Assembly (NCBI GenBank): GCA_964415045.1
Contig: CAYPZL010000053.1
Location: 1 to 30,889 of the forward strand
Length of the DNA stretch: 30,889 nt
Direction of reading: 5' to 3'
Source of the DNA: CAYPZL01 sp964415045
GTDB taxonomy: Bacteria; Planctomycetota; Phycisphaerae; Sedimentisphaerales; Anaerobacaceae
The position numbers were made by a program, and so were the translations under genes. The notes under the pieces are model-generated. The model did no database searches and was not told where the DNA came from. It saw only the letters and a program-made list of their open reading frames with translations. Positions within the stretch are counted from its first letter, which is position 1; every line of letters begins with the position of its first letter. Shown here piece by piece: positions 1 to 9,621 of this stretch.

Positions 1-21
1 CGGCAGAGCCTTTTCAATTCT

Positions 22-75
22 CACCGGCATAGCCGGTGGATTACGGATTTATTTAGCGCCAAGCGAGAGGGCGCT
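22..75 (-). terminator. Two stem-loops downstream of the triple-DUF1080 gene
   Basis: Two perfect inverted repeats lie just past the stop of the last minus-strand gene: a 7-bp stem with a 3-nt loop (22-28 with 32-38) and a 6-bp stem with a 9-nt loop (55-60 with 70-75). Neither is followed by a T tract on the minus strand, so an intrinsic terminator is only possible; they may instead protect the 3' end of the transcript. The rest of 1-101 shows no coding signal. Confidence 0.3.
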
Positions 76-101
76 TCTCAGATAGATAACGATGGGGAGG
101 C

Positions 102-2351
102 TCATTTCAGATTCCCAGCTACATATTCCATAATCCTCACGAAGGACTGGCCGCGATTGGGCATATCGGGATCAATCCTCAGTTTCTCCCGCCACAATCG
201 CCCGACCTGCGTCCGCTGGGCATCGCTCAACCCGGCCATTCGTCGGTCCACGTAGTCCTGGTGCTTCTGCGGATTGTACCCCGGCGGAAGCGACCGCGTA
301 TCGATGCGGGCCAGCAGATTCACAAGTGCAGCATTCGATTCCAGCGATGCGCCCGGTTCAGACGATTCGGACGGCTCGATTTCTTTGATGAAGATATTGC
401 GAAATTCGATCGGGCAGGGGTTCATCTTGCCGAGGTTGTCGCCATCGACGACTATATGCTTCTGGAGGACGATAGGGGCCGGTTCCATATTCATCATCCA
501 GTCGTGATACTGGAAGTTGTCGTAGAGAACTTCTCCGTCATACTCGGCCGAGAACCTACGTCCTTGTATTGTCAGCTTGACGGTGTGCCAGACGCCGACT
601 TCCGGGTCGATATACTTTACGTGAGGTTTTTCTGCCTCCCTGAGCCCCATTCTCTCCGCAGTTTGCTTCGGCAGAAAATAGTAGCTCTCCAGATGCCCCA
701 TTCCGCCTTTGGATCTGAGGTTGAATTGCTCCATATCTCCGAATCCAGGGATTTCCGGAATCAGCCTGCGAAAACTAATACCGCTGTCCGAAATCGTCGG
801 CATTCTGAAATCGAGCATGAGCACAAAGTCTCTGTAGTGTTTCTTTGTGGACAGGCTGGCGCCCCAGCTCTCAATCAAGCCCGGTGACTTGAGGATACCG
901 TCTTCGATGACCCAGTATTCCTTGACCAGGGGCGGCGTGTGCCAGCCGGCGAAGTCCCTGCCGTTGAACAGGGCGGTAAAGCCCTCGGGGGGAACATTCA
1001 GTGCACGTGGCTTGATCTCCTTGATGAAGATATTACGGAACTCGATGGGGCAGGGGTTCTTCTCGCCTGTATGCTCGTTCTCCAGGTAGCGGTGCTTCTG
1101 CAAGCGGAGTTGTTCCGCCTCGGTGCTGAGGAGCCATTCGGGGTATTCGTACTGATCGATCATAACCTCGTCGTCAAGCTCGGCCGAAAGGGTTCTGCCG
1201 ATCATGGTAATCTTGACCGTATGCCAGCGGCCGACCTCCGGATCGACCGGCTTGATCTTGGGGATGTCACCAGCCTTCAAACGCTGGGCAGCCTCCAGCT
1301 TATTGGCACGCATGAAACCGATGCTTTCCAGTTGACCCATGCGATGGCCGGTCCCCAGGTTCATCTGTTCTGTTTGTCCGAAGTAGCCCATCTCGGGGAT
1401 CAGCTTGCGGAAATGGATACCGCTGTCGGAATCCGCGGGCATGCGGAAATCGAGCAGTAACACAAAATCCTTGTATTTCTTCCTGGTGACCAGGTCCGCG
1501 CCCCATTCCTCGAGCAGGCCGTGTGACTTGAGCACGCCGTCTTCGATGGTCCACATGCGTTCGACCTTGGGGTGCATGCGAAAGGCCGAGAAGTCCCTGC
1601 CGTTGAAGATGGCGGTGAATCCTTCGGGTGGGACATTCAGTCTTTTCTCCTCTCCTGCCTGCCATTCCCTGATCCGTACGTTGCGAACGGCTATCGGCCC
1701 GTAATCGCCCTGGATGATGATGGGGCCCTGGGGGTACTGCTTGCGATCCCAATTCGTGCCGCAAGCGTAGGGCACTTCCACATTCTCCTGTACTACCACG
1801 CCGTTATGCACGACCCTGACGAATTTTGCGTGGGCCGTCTTCTTTCCGCTCCGGTCGAACCTGGGCGATTGAAAAATGATGTCCAGCGTCTGCCACTTTC
1901 CGGGGGGCCTGGCTGCGTTGATTCTCGGAGCGGAGCCGCCGCCGATGTGGTGATATGTCGGCTCGGCCTCGGCCCGGGGATATATCCCGCCGCAGTCGCC
2001 GGCTGAAGGCTTTGTTTTTCCGTAGCTGTCGAGTATCTGAATTTCATAATTTCCGTGAAATATCACGCCCGAGTTGGAGCCCTTTGCCACCATGAACTCC
2101 ACATGGACTTCGACATCACGGTAGTCACGCCGCTTGGTCACGAGACTGGGACACTTGCCGTCTTTACCGTTGATCAGGATACCGTCACCGGCCTTGCCGA
2201 CCAACCGCCTTGGGTTATCTGGATTGAGCGTGGCATCCCCGGCTACGTCCCACTTGTCGCTATTGTGCCAGGCGGCAAAGTGGTTCTCTGCCATTGCGAT
2301 ACTGCTCGACACAAGCACCATCACGATGAGTGTATACGATCTCGTTCGCAT
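102..2351 (-). CDS. Secreted protein with three tandem DUF1080 (3-keto-disaccharide hydrolase) domains
   Basis: 749 aa with a signal peptide (residues 1-21, ending AMA). Three LamG-like DUF1080 domains follow at about 25-231, 238-447 and 451-658, then an 85-residue tail. Domains 2 and 3 are clear duplicates: both open with LNVPPEGFTA.FNGRDF, share WGA.L.T.K.Y.DFVL.LDFRMP..SDSGI.FR.LIPE, and close with NPCPIEFRNIFIKEI. Domain 1 is more diverged. The family is known for acting on 3-keto-glycosides (hydrolysis or elimination of an oxidised sugar), probably in the periplasm here. ATG is preceded by GGGAGG. The stop codon of the upstream Gfo/Idh/MocA gene directly abutts this ATG, so the two are co-translated and likely form an oxidise-then-cleave pair. 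The substrate is unknown, and one or two of the domains may only bind glycan. Confidence 0.9.
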   Translation of the reverse strand: MRTRSYTLIVMVLVSSSIAMAENHFAAWHNSDKWDVAGDATLNPDNPRRLVGKAGDGILINGKDGKCPSLVTKRRDYRDVEVHVEFMVAKGSNSGVIFHGNYEIQILDSYGKTKPSAGDCGGIYPRAEAEPTYHHIGGGSAPRINAARPPGKWQTLDIIFQSPRFDRSGKKTAHAKFVRVVHNGVVVQENVEVPYACGTNWDRKQYPQGPIIIQGDYGPIAVRNVRIREWQAGEEKRLNVPPEGFTAIFNGRDFSAFRMHPKVERMWTIEDGVLKSHGLLEEWGADLVTRKKYKDFVLLLDFRMPADSDSGIHFRKLIPEMGYFGQTEQMNLGTGHRMGQLESIGFMRANKLEAAQRLKAGDIPKIKPVDPEVGRWHTVKITMIGRTLSAELDDEVMIDQYEYPEWLLSTEAEQLRLQKHRYLENEHTGEKNPCPIEFRNIFIKEIKPRALNVPPEGFTALFNGRDFAGWHTPPLVKEYWVIEDGILKSPGLIESWGASLSTKKHYRDFVLMLDFRMPTISDSGISFRRLIPEIPGFGDMEQFNLRSKGGMGHLESYYFLPKQTAERMGLREAEKPHVKYIDPEVGVWHTVKLTIQGRRFSAEYDGEVLYDNFQYHDWMMNMEPAPIVLQKHIVVDGDNLGKMNPCPIEFRNIFIKEIEPSESSEPGASLESNAALVNLLARIDTRSLPPGYNPQKHQDYVDRRMAGLSDAQRTQVGRLWREKLRIDPDMPNRGQSFVRIMEYVAGNLK

Positions 2352-3683
2352 CTAGACCTCCCAGCCTTCGCGGTACTTTGCACGCCGGATGAAGCATTCC
2401 GCTTGTGGGTTGTTGGTGATCTTGAGGTTTTTCGCATCCCAGGAGATTCTTTCCCCCGCACGATAGGCCGCGATGCCGAGCAGGACGGTCTCGGTGAGCG
2501 GGCCTGAATAGCTGAAGTTCGTGCCTGGCCGCAGTGGATCGTTGGTCTTGCAGGCCTGGACCCAATCGTCCACATGTGAGGGTTTGCGCGGCATCTTAGG
2601 ACGCCTTACGCCCTCGAATTTGTCTTCCGGGAACAGCCTAAACCTGCCGTAGTCGGCGATCAACATGCCCTTGGAGCCGACGAAGAGCGTCGCTTCGGGC
2701 CAGTCCGGCATATTATGCTCTTTCTGCAGCGCTGGCCGCTTGCCGGCGTTGCCGTCGTACCAGGTCAGATGCACAGGCGGCAACTCACCTCTGGCGCCGA
2801 AGGTCCACTTGGCGATGAGCCAGCCTGGTGCGCTTTCCTTATGGGCCGGACCATCGCTGTATGCCTCTGCCGTCAGCGGATACTTCAGATCGAGTGCCAT
2901 AAAGGGAAGGTCTATCATGTGGCAGCCCATATCACCGAGCCGGCCGTTACCGAAGTCCCACCAGTAGCGCCAGCCCATGGGGTGATAGGTGGGATGATAA
3001 GGTCGTACGGGCGCAGGACCCAGCCAGAGATCCCAGTCCAGTTCCTTCGGTACAGGTGGGCGGTTTTTCGGCCGGTCACCCGGGGGCCACGACTTATCAC
3101 ACCAGCAATGGACCTCCCGCACTTCGCCGATGACGCCATCCTGGATCATCTTTGCAACGGCACGATAGTTGTATCCTGTGTGGGCACTGTTTCCCATCTG
3201 TGTGACCGCACCGGTCTCCCTGGCCACCGCGGTGGCAAGACGCACCTCGGCAACATTCTGGCCCAGGGGCTTTTCGCAGTACACATGCTTGCCCATACGC
3301 ATGGCCATCACGCTGGCCGGGATGTGCACATGGTCGGGCGTCGTCACGATCACGGCGTCGATGTTCTTTGCTTCCTTGTCAAGCATCCTGCGGTAGTCCC
3401 TGTATCTCGGCACCTTGGGGAACATCTCGAACGCCTTGGCTGCCAGCTTCGTATCCACGTCACAGAACGCCACGAGATTCTCGCTCATGACATTCCTGAC
3501 ATTGTCGAAGCCCTTATTCCCCACACCGATACAGGCAATGTTGAGTTTCTCACTGGGCGGGATTTTGCCTGGGCCGCCCAGCACATGCCGGGGGATGATC
3601 GTACATGCTGCCACCGATGCAGCAACGTCCAGAAAACCCCGTCTGGTTATTGCGGATTGACAGTGTGCCTTGCTTCTGCTCAT
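2352..3683 (-). CDS. Tat-exported Gfo/Idh/MocA family oxidoreductase
   Basis: 443 aa. The start chosen is ATG at 3683, with AGGAG seven bases upstream; a TTG twelve codons earlier has no comparable site. A twin-arginine signal (TRRGFL, residues 13-18) precedes a hydrophobic stretch, implying export of the folded protein with its cofactor. The N-terminal Rossmann fold shows the dinucleotide motif GVGNKG (53-58), and CEKP (136-139) supplies the family's usual catalytic lysine region. GDMGCHMID (250-258) is the conserved C-domain motif. Family members oxidise or reduce sugar hydroxyls with tightly bound NAD(P). Beside DUF1080 domains, the likely role is making (or reducing) 3-keto-sugars. It follows the DUF5695 gene by 76 bp and abuts the DUF1080 gene. 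Substrate and direction of reaction are inference. Confidence 0.9.
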   Translation of the reverse strand: MSRSKAHCQSAITRRGFLDVAASVAACTIIPRHVLGGPGKIPPSEKLNIACIGVGNKGFDNVRNVMSENLVAFCDVDTKLAAKAFEMFPKVPRYRDYRRMLDKEAKNIDAVIVTTPDHVHIPASVMAMRMGKHVYCEKPLGQNVAEVRLATAVARETGAVTQMGNSAHTGYNYRAVAKMIQDGVIGEVREVHCWCDKSWPPGDRPKNRPPVPKELDWDLWLGPAPVRPYHPTYHPMGWRYWWDFGNGRLGDMGCHMIDLPFMALDLKYPLTAEAYSDGPAHKESAPGWLIAKWTFGARGELPPVHLTWYDGNAGKRPALQKEHNMPDWPEATLFVGSKGMLIADYGRFRLFPEDKFEGVRRPKMPRKPSHVDDWVQACKTNDPLRPGTNFSYSGPLTETVLLGIAAYRAGERISWDAKNLKITNNPQAECFIRRAKYREGWEV

Positions 3684-3690
3684 TTTCGTA

Positions 3691-3695
3691 CTCCT
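3691..3695 (-). promoter_or_regulatory. Ribosome binding site fixing the Gfo/Idh/MocA start
   Basis: AGGAG on the minus strand, seven bases before the ATG at 3683. It favours the start that places the twin-arginine motif at residues 13-18 over an upstream TTG. Confidence 0.7.
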
Positions 3696-3759
3696 ATGTT
3701 TCGAACGCCTCGCCCTCAAACCGGATTTCTATTCGTGGACATGGCAAACGCCAGCTATG

Positions 3760-6642
3760 TCACCTGCTAACGGTCGAGGGGGCGAGCGGCTCGATCTTGA
3801 CCGATACCGTTCGGTTGCCCGGTACGGTAATGGCAAGCGCCGTGGGCTTCCCGTCTTTCAGCCAAACGCGTCCCGTCTTGCCTCCCACGTTGAGGTTGTA
3901 GGCGCCGGGCGGCGGACCTTCGACCGTCAGCCTGGTTTCATGTTCGTGGGGTGCGCGGCTTTCGATCTCGCAAGCGAAGCGATTCAAGCTGCGGGACAAT
4001 GTGATCGGCTGCTCGCGGGCGAAGCCGTCACGGTCGAGCGCGAGGTGTAACCGTCGCGGACCCAGCGCCGCGTGGAATCGCTGACGTACACCGTCACGCG
4101 GAACGACGCGAATCGCGCCGTCGGTTTCGCTGACCTCACCGCCATAGGCAAACAGGCCGAAGACGGGGTCGTCGAAGAGGACGGTGCAGGCCGCTTCGAT
4201 GCCGGCGACAAGCCCTTGATCCGCTTCGCCGCACACCGGCCAGGCGCCGCGCGGCAGGTCGCGCATCGCCGGATTCCATTCCGTGCCGACCCGACGTGGC
4301 TGAAACCCCCAGCTCATCGCCCCGTCATGCCGGGGTCCCGGAGTCCAGAATCCGTAGTTCGAGTCCGCGTCGCCCGTGTTCATCAACGCCCAGGAGCTTA
4401 GCAGCGAGGCGTAGCCAAGCCGCAGGTTGGCGCAGGGGTCCGGATCGTAACGCAAGGCGTAATCGAGCACCGCCCAACCGCCCATCTGGGACATGTAGCT
4501 GAGCGTGTAGCTGGAGCTGCCGCAACCGCGAAAGTCGCTGCCCAACGACCAGTAGCTGGTTTCCAGCACGCCGCGGCAGGCGAGATTGGCCCAATGCTGA
4601 CGCCGCATAAAATCCTCGTGTCGTTGCCTTTCGATGACGGGATGCGAGAACCACTTTTCCAGATTGCGGTCGTACCAGAGGTTCACGTCCGGCGTCAGCG
4701 TGTGTTCCAGGGCATACTTTCCGGCAGCATAGGTCGATTCGTAAGCCGTCGAGTCAATCGGCATCTCGGAAGCAAACGACCAGGGGCTGTCGTAGATGAA
4801 GTACTTGACCTTCTTCTCCCATTCGGCGCGCAACCAGGCCGCCCTGGCCTGTTGACCTTCCGCTTCGAGTGCGGCGATCAGCGGCACCAGGTATTTCTCA
4901 TGAAAGTTGCCGACCGTGTACTGCCAATAGACCCAGCCGGTGAAGCTCCAGCCACCGTCCATGCGAATATTCGCGGGCACCTCGAAGTAGGCGCGGGCGG
5001 TGCCATAAGCGCGCTCCAGGTAGTCGGCCGCAGAGAGCTTCTTGACCAGATCGGGCCGCTGCTTGGCGATGCGGTACATGTTGAAGTACAGCGCGAAATA
5101 GGTCGTGTAGTCAAACGTCCGCCACATGCGGCACGCGCTCGGCCCGCCGGGACGACTGACGCCTTCGTCAAGCGGATCGCGGTCGGCGAACCGGTTCCGG
5201 TGCCATGAATCCGAGCCGTAGATTCCGTAAGGGTACGGTCGTTCGTCGTCGGTGCGCTGGTGCTTGCCCCAGACGAAGCGCTCAACAAAATACTCCAGCG
5301 AGGCGACTTCCCCGGCGTCGGGGAAGGCCACGTTCTTTTCCGCAACGAGCAGGCATTTTCCGTTCGATGGGTCATCCGAGCCGCTCACCGCGTAGGGATG
5401 TTGACCTCCCGGATAATCGGGACCTAACAGGTTGCGGCCGTCGTCCTGGCGGCGGTCCCATAGACTGTACAGCCCGTCATACCACTTCGCCGGGTCGCGG
5501 TGCTGCTGGTTCTTGACGATGAATGCCGCTCGTTTCTTCAGGAGCGTCTCCAGCGGTTCGGTGACGAAGTACTCCAGCGGCATCGAGCGTCCGCTGGCAT
5601 AGTGCACCGTCAGCAGATTTTCTCCCAGTCGGTTGAATTTGACGCGGAACACCTGCGTATCCGTACCGGCCCTGCCGACCGACTGAATCGCGGTTTCTTG
5701 CGGAAACTCCGCCTTGATGCCGTCAATCTCGTGGCGGGTGCGCAGGGCAAGACGAGCCTCCAGGTCTCGCGGTATGACCATGCCGGGCGCGACCTGTACG
5801 TCCACGCCGCCGTGGCGGTACAAGACGTCGCGTACCCCCTGATACGAATCGGCCCAGCGAAAACTGAACGCGTAGCAAACCTTCTCGCCAGGTTGCAACG
5901 TGCGGCCGGTCTGCAACTGTCGCCAGGTCCCGCGCGGCTCCTGTTCCGCGGCAGCCTCCGAGTGAATGAACGCGGTGAACTCTTCCTTGCCGAGAGCATA
6001 GTCCATTCCGTTGGCGGTGAAGAATTCCAGGTGCGCGTCCTTTTCGGGGATCATCACGAGAAACCACCCCGTGCCTTTAACGGGCAGCCAGTACAGAAAT
6101 GAGCCGTGTCCGGCGATCAGCGCGTGCCGAAACACCCGCCGGACGAATGTCTCGGCGTGGTCCCAAACGTAATCCGTGTTCATCGGCAACGGCAGCGCCA
6201 GGTCGCCGATTTCCAGCGGTGCGGCAGTCCTGTTTATCGCGGTGATGTCCCAACGCAGGCAATCGTCTCCCGGCTGAAGTACCGAATGCAGTTCCAGATC
6301 GTCTTGGCGGGAAGCCACGTCGCGCCAGGCCTCCTCCGGCTTGCTCCTCACTCGCAGCCTGACCGGCCCCAACGTGGAACCAGGACGAATGTATTCGACG
6401 CCATCGGCATCCCCCGCGCGCCGCAAGCTGGCAATAAATCCGGTCTGTGCGTCTCGCTTCAATACGAACGAAGACGATCCCGGCTTCGCACCCGTGGACG
6501 GCGACGTTTCGAAGGCACGGATCGGCTGTCCCCAGGGCCAGGCCAGGAAGGCAAGCATCACACAGCCAATCAACGCCGTCTTCCGCGGGCTCACGGGTTC
6601 TTCCAGGTCACAGCGACTATCATAGCGTGCGGCAATCTGCAT
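3760..6642 (-). CDS. DUF5695-type exported putative glycoside hydrolase
   Basis: 960 aa. A hydrophobic export signal (about residues 22-44, ALIGCVMLAFLAW) follows a polar leader. If translation starts at GTG (codon 18, position 6591) the signal would have the usual length; the ATG at 6642 has GGAG upstream, so the start is uncertain. The first third (about 50-370) is beta-rich. The remainder is rich in W, Y, F, D and E with repeated helix-like blocks (for example RMDGGWSFTGWVYWQYT and MSQMGGWAVLDYALRYDP), consistent with an alpha/alpha-barrel glycosidase. I recognise the overall layout as DUF5695, a family of large proteins from carbohydrate-degrading bacteria with little characterised biochemistry. 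It lies between the ankyrin/propeller gene (49-bp gap) and the oxidoreductase gene, so it probably releases the sugar that those enzymes process. No catalytic residues are assigned. Confidence 0.75.
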   Translation of the reverse strand: MQIAARYDSRCDLEEPVSPRKTALIGCVMLAFLAWPWGQPIRAFETSPSTGAKPGSSSFVLKRDAQTGFIASLRRAGDADGVEYIRPGSTLGPVRLRVRSKPEEAWRDVASRQDDLELHSVLQPGDDCLRWDITAINRTAAPLEIGDLALPLPMNTDYVWDHAETFVRRVFRHALIAGHGSFLYWLPVKGTGWFLVMIPEKDAHLEFFTANGMDYALGKEEFTAFIHSEAAAEQEPRGTWRQLQTGRTLQPGEKVCYAFSFRWADSYQGVRDVLYRHGGVDVQVAPGMVIPRDLEARLALRTRHEIDGIKAEFPQETAIQSVGRAGTDTQVFRVKFNRLGENLLTVHYASGRSMPLEYFVTEPLETLLKKRAAFIVKNQQHRDPAKWYDGLYSLWDRRQDDGRNLLGPDYPGGQHPYAVSGSDDPSNGKCLLVAEKNVAFPDAGEVASLEYFVERFVWGKHQRTDDERPYPYGIYGSDSWHRNRFADRDPLDEGVSRPGGPSACRMWRTFDYTTYFALYFNMYRIAKQRPDLVKKLSAADYLERAYGTARAYFEVPANIRMDGGWSFTGWVYWQYTVGNFHEKYLVPLIAALEAEGQQARAAWLRAEWEKKVKYFIYDSPWSFASEMPIDSTAYESTYAAGKYALEHTLTPDVNLWYDRNLEKWFSHPVIERQRHEDFMRRQHWANLACRGVLETSYWSLGSDFRGCGSSSYTLSYMSQMGGWAVLDYALRYDPDPCANLRLGYASLLSSWALMNTGDADSNYGFWTPGPRHDGAMSWGFQPRRVGTEWNPAMRDLPRGAWPVCGEADQGLVAGIEAACTVLFDDPVFGLFAYGGEVSETDGAIRVVPRDGVRQRFHAALGPRRLHLALDRDGFAREQPITLSRSLNRFACEIESRAPHEHETRLTVEGPPPGAYNLNVGGKTGRVWLKDGKPTALAITVPGNRTVSVKIEPLAPSTVSR

Positions 6643-6691
6643 TACTCACTCCACACTCATCTTCTTGACGTTTTCGTCGCTGATGAACATC

Positions 6692-8140
6692 CTACTTCGG
6701 CGTCGCTTCGCAGTGGGGGTACCGGTAGTCGGCGCCGTCGTTCGTCGACACTTTGACGGTAGAGCCGTCCTTCAACGTATAAAGGTAGAGTGACGGGCTG
6801 GCATGGTACACAATCGCTGTTTCGTCCTTCGTCCAGCGCGGGTAGGCAAACCAGCGATTCGCCCCCTCTTCGTTTGCGAACGGCCTGGCGTTTGTGATTG
6901 AAGGTTTCTTCGCGTCGAAGTCGGCAATGTAGAGCGTACGTCCCTTGTCTTTGTACCTGAATCCAGTCTGATACTCGAAGCAGACCTTTGTCTCGCTCGG
7001 CGAGACGCTGACGCGATCGAGCAGCCCCTTTTTCGCCATCTCGCAGTCGATGCGCTCGAAGCGGGGTTTGCCGCCGGGATCGGGCGTCATCAGGAAATAG
7101 CCCCAGCCCTGCTGCGGATGTGCGGACTGTACGAGAATTCTGCCGTCTTTGAGGCACGTGTACGCCCAGGTGTGGTATCGCTTGTCGGTGAGGGCGACCT
7201 CCTGGCCCGGCTTGGCCCCCACCTTGCTCTTCATCACGTAGAAGCTGCCCGTGGCCGGGTTCTTCCGGTTCCAGATGGGCGTGTTGGTTCCGTCGCGCGT
7301 CCAGGTCTGATTGAAATCCGTGTGTGTGCCGTCGGTGAGCTGGTGAAAGCCCGTTCCGTCAACGTTGATGATGCAGATGGCGGTTTTCCACTTGGTCACG
7401 ACGGGGTCGTTCTTCAATCGGCGAAAGAAGACAAGCATGTCGCCGGTCTTCGACCAGGACGGCTTGAAGTCCCAGTGGCCGGTCGTGAGCGGCTTGCCTT
7501 CCGGCGTGCCATACGTGTTGACGTGGATTTCACCGTTGACGAAATAAGACCCTCTATAACCAGTGCTCCTCACCTCTGCCACTTCTCGCGACTCGGCGCT
7601 CTTACGAGAAGCCTTGCGCAGAATCGCGACGATTTTCGGCCTGGTAGTCTTTATTCTCTCAAGGTCCAGTTGGAGCCCCAGAAGCTCCGCGATCCACTTG
7701 TAAAGTCCCTCCAGCTCCTGGCTCCACTCGCCGGCGACTGCATCAAGGGGAGTTTCGCCTCTGACGTTCTTCGGATCCACCACTGCGCCTTTGCCCAAGA
7801 GCAGTTTGACGATCTCTGTATGGCAGAAGAAGGCCGCTGCATGCAGAGGCGTTGTTCCGTCGTTGCTTCCGGCGTTGATGTTCGCCCCCTTTTCAATCAG
7901 CAGTTTGGCGGCCTCGGTCTGGCCGAAAATAGCCGCTACGATCAGAGGGGTGCCACCCCCTGGCGGCTCCCTGGCATCGACGTCTATACCAGCTTCCAGG
8001 TGCTGCTTGATCACCTCAATGTTGCCGCTTGCTGCCGCCCTCCAGATATCGACATCCGGCGCAGCGGCGGCCGATTTCTTAGTCTGCCCGCATACCACGA
8101 GCAATGCGATTACTAAAATCCAGGAGTTGACCTTCTTCAT
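6692..8140 (-). CDS. Exported ankyrin-repeat plus PD40/WD40-like beta-propeller protein
   Basis: 482 aa; ATG preceded by AAGGGAG at seven bases. A signal peptide (1-27) is followed by three or four ankyrin repeats (about 31-135), with the TPL.VAA, TPLHAAA and TPLDAVA helices visible. A helical linker (about 138-190) follows, then a TolB-like propeller (about 220-475) with PD40-type strands such as FKPSWSKTGDMLVFF and AYPRWTKDETAIVYHAS. Both parts are binding scaffolds, so it probably binds glycan or protein in the periplasm; no enzymatic motif is visible. The ankyrin block opens with DIW.AA..G....K.HL.AG.D.DA, the same formula that opens the ankyrin block of the FecR-like protein at 23828-25666, so the two may share a domain origin. 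Confidence 0.85.
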   Translation of the reverse strand: MKKVNSWILVIALLVVCGQTKKSAAAAPDVDIWRAAASGNIEVIKQHLEAGIDVDAREPPGGGTPLIVAAIFGQTEAAKLLIEKGANINAGSNDGTTPLHAAAFFCHTEIVKLLLGKGAVVDPKNVRGETPLDAVAGEWSQELEGLYKWIAELLGLQLDLERIKTTRPKIVAILRKASRKSAESREVAEVRSTGYRGSYFVNGEIHVNTYGTPEGKPLTTGHWDFKPSWSKTGDMLVFFRRLKNDPVVTKWKTAICIINVDGTGFHQLTDGTHTDFNQTWTRDGTNTPIWNRKNPATGSFYVMKSKVGAKPGQEVALTDKRYHTWAYTCLKDGRILVQSAHPQQGWGYFLMTPDPGGKPRFERIDCEMAKKGLLDRVSVSPSETKVCFEYQTGFRYKDKGRTLYIADFDAKKPSITNARPFANEEGANRWFAYPRWTKDETAIVYHASPSLYLYTLKDGSTVKVSTNDGADYRYPHCEATPK

Positions 8141-8310
8141 CTCCAGTCTCCCTTCTCTATAACTGCATCAGTTCTTGGAGCCTGCACCATTGTGCGACAC
8201 TTTCTGAGGCAAACCATAGTCTCTGGACCCGGCCCCATGTTCTACGCGCCGGCGGCGTAGCAAGTTACGGTTTTTCTGAGTTCATGAGATACCGGTTGCC
8301 GGCTTCGGAT

Positions 8311-9534
8311 TCACTCGACAATGGCTTCATACACCAGCGGCTTGACGGCGTTGGCCAGTTGGTTCGAATAGGGCATCAATTGCGAGAGGGCGATGACGAT
8401 CAGCTCGTGTTTGGGGTGGATCCAGAAATGGGTGCTGGCCGCCCCACCCCAGCCGTACTCGCCGGCGCCGTACTTGCCTTCGGTTACCCGCACGGAGAAA
8501 CCCAGCCCGAATCCCTGGCCCATCCAGCTTACGGAATCCGGGAGGTGGTTCCGGGTCATCATCTCAACCGTCTTGGTGCGGAGGAGCCGTTTGCCGTCCA
8601 GTTCCCCCTTGTTCAGCAGCATGAGGCAAAACTGGAGATAATCGCCTATCGTCGAGACCAGGCCGCCCCCGCCCGACAGCAGTCCCGGCTTCCGGAGAAA
8701 CTCGCTCTGGCGGGGATCGTCCGAGATTGTCAATCCCTGGCCCGGCATCGGGCTGTAACACACGGAAAAACGATCCACCTTCTGCGCCGGCACGTAAAAC
8801 CCGGTATCTTTCATGCCGAGCGGCTCAAAGATCCGGTTTCGGAAAAATGCGTCCAGCGACTCGCCGGAGACCTTCTCGACGAGATAACCCAGCACGTCCG
8901 TGGATACACTGTAGTGCCACTTCGTGCCCGGCTGATAAAGCAGGGGAATCTCGCCCAGCTTTTCGACCATGTCCTTGAGCGACGTCTTTCTGTCGAGTAC
9001 GCCTCTCTTACGATACATCTTATCCACTTCGGTATTGCCGAAGAAACCGTAGGTGAGCCCCGAGGTGTGCCGCAGCAGGTCGCGAACCGTCACCTCCCGC
9101 GCCGGTTCCACGGGCGTGCCCGATTCGTCGTAGACCTTCAGGTTCTTGAACGACTCGATGTACTTCGACACGGGATCGTCCAGCTTGATCTTGCCCTGCT
9201 CGACCAGCATCATCACCGCCACACTGGTCACGGGCTTGGTCATCGAGTAAAAGCGAAAGATCGTATCTTCCGCGACCGGAGTCCCGGCCTCCTTGTCCAT
9301 CATTCCGAACGTTTCGAAGAACACGACCTTGCCCCGGCGCGCCACCAGGACACTGGCGCCGGCGATTTTCTCGGCGTCCACCAGTTCCTGCACGGCCGGG
9401 CTTACCTGCCCCAGCTTCTTCGGCGACATCCCCACGTCCTGCGGCCGATGAAGCACGATCTGCCCGGCGTAGCCCGAGCAGGAAAGGACAAAACACAGCG
9501 CGACAATCATCATTCGGATTCGGGGCATTCTCAT
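8311..9534 (-). CDS. Exported serine hydrolase, class C beta-lactamase/esterase fold
   Basis: 407 aa with a signal peptide (1-24) and AGGAG seven bases before the ATG. The S-x-x-K nucleophile motif is SMTK (97-100). The tyrosine motif is YSV (208-210) in place of the beta-lactamase Y-x-N. The third motif, normally KTG/HxG, appears as GWGGAAS (361-367). These substitutions fit family VIII-type esterases and other PF00144 'serine hydrolases' rather than antibiotic resistance. In this cluster a plausible role is removing ester decorations such as acetyl groups from a glycan (inference). It lies 87 bp after the DUF1080 gene and 170 bp before the ankyrin/propeller gene. Confidence 0.9.
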   Translation of the reverse strand: MRMPRIRMMIVALCFVLSCSGYAGQIVLHRPQDVGMSPKKLGQVSPAVQELVDAEKIAGASVLVARRGKVVFFETFGMMDKEAGTPVAEDTIFRFYSMTKPVTSVAVMMLVEQGKIKLDDPVSKYIESFKNLKVYDESGTPVEPAREVTVRDLLRHTSGLTYGFFGNTEVDKMYRKRGVLDRKTSLKDMVEKLGEIPLLYQPGTKWHYSVSTDVLGYLVEKVSGESLDAFFRNRIFEPLGMKDTGFYVPAQKVDRFSVCYSPMPGQGLTISDDPRQSEFLRKPGLLSGGGGLVSTIGDYLQFCLMLLNKGELDGKRLLRTKTVEMMTRNHLPDSVSWMGQGFGLGFSVRVTEGKYGAGEYGWGGAASTHFWIHPKHELIVIALSQLMPYSNQLANAVKPLVYEAIVE

Positions 9535-9621
9535 CGAGATACTCCTGTCATCAGCGGTCCGGATCTGTATCCGTCACACGGATTCCGACTCTTTCGTCCC
9601 ACGAGGAAGCCTCTGTCGTTC

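Noticed and set aside
8242..8260. Hairpin between the serine hydrolase and ankyrin/PD40 genes as a terminator
   Set aside because: It is a 6-bp stem with a 7-base loop and no T tract on the minus strand, the direction of the flanking genes.
8311..9534. Antibiotic-resistance beta-lactamase
   Set aside because: The Y-x-N and KTG motifs are replaced (YSV, GWGGAAS) and the gene sits in a glycan cluster, which fits an esterase-like serine hydrolase better.
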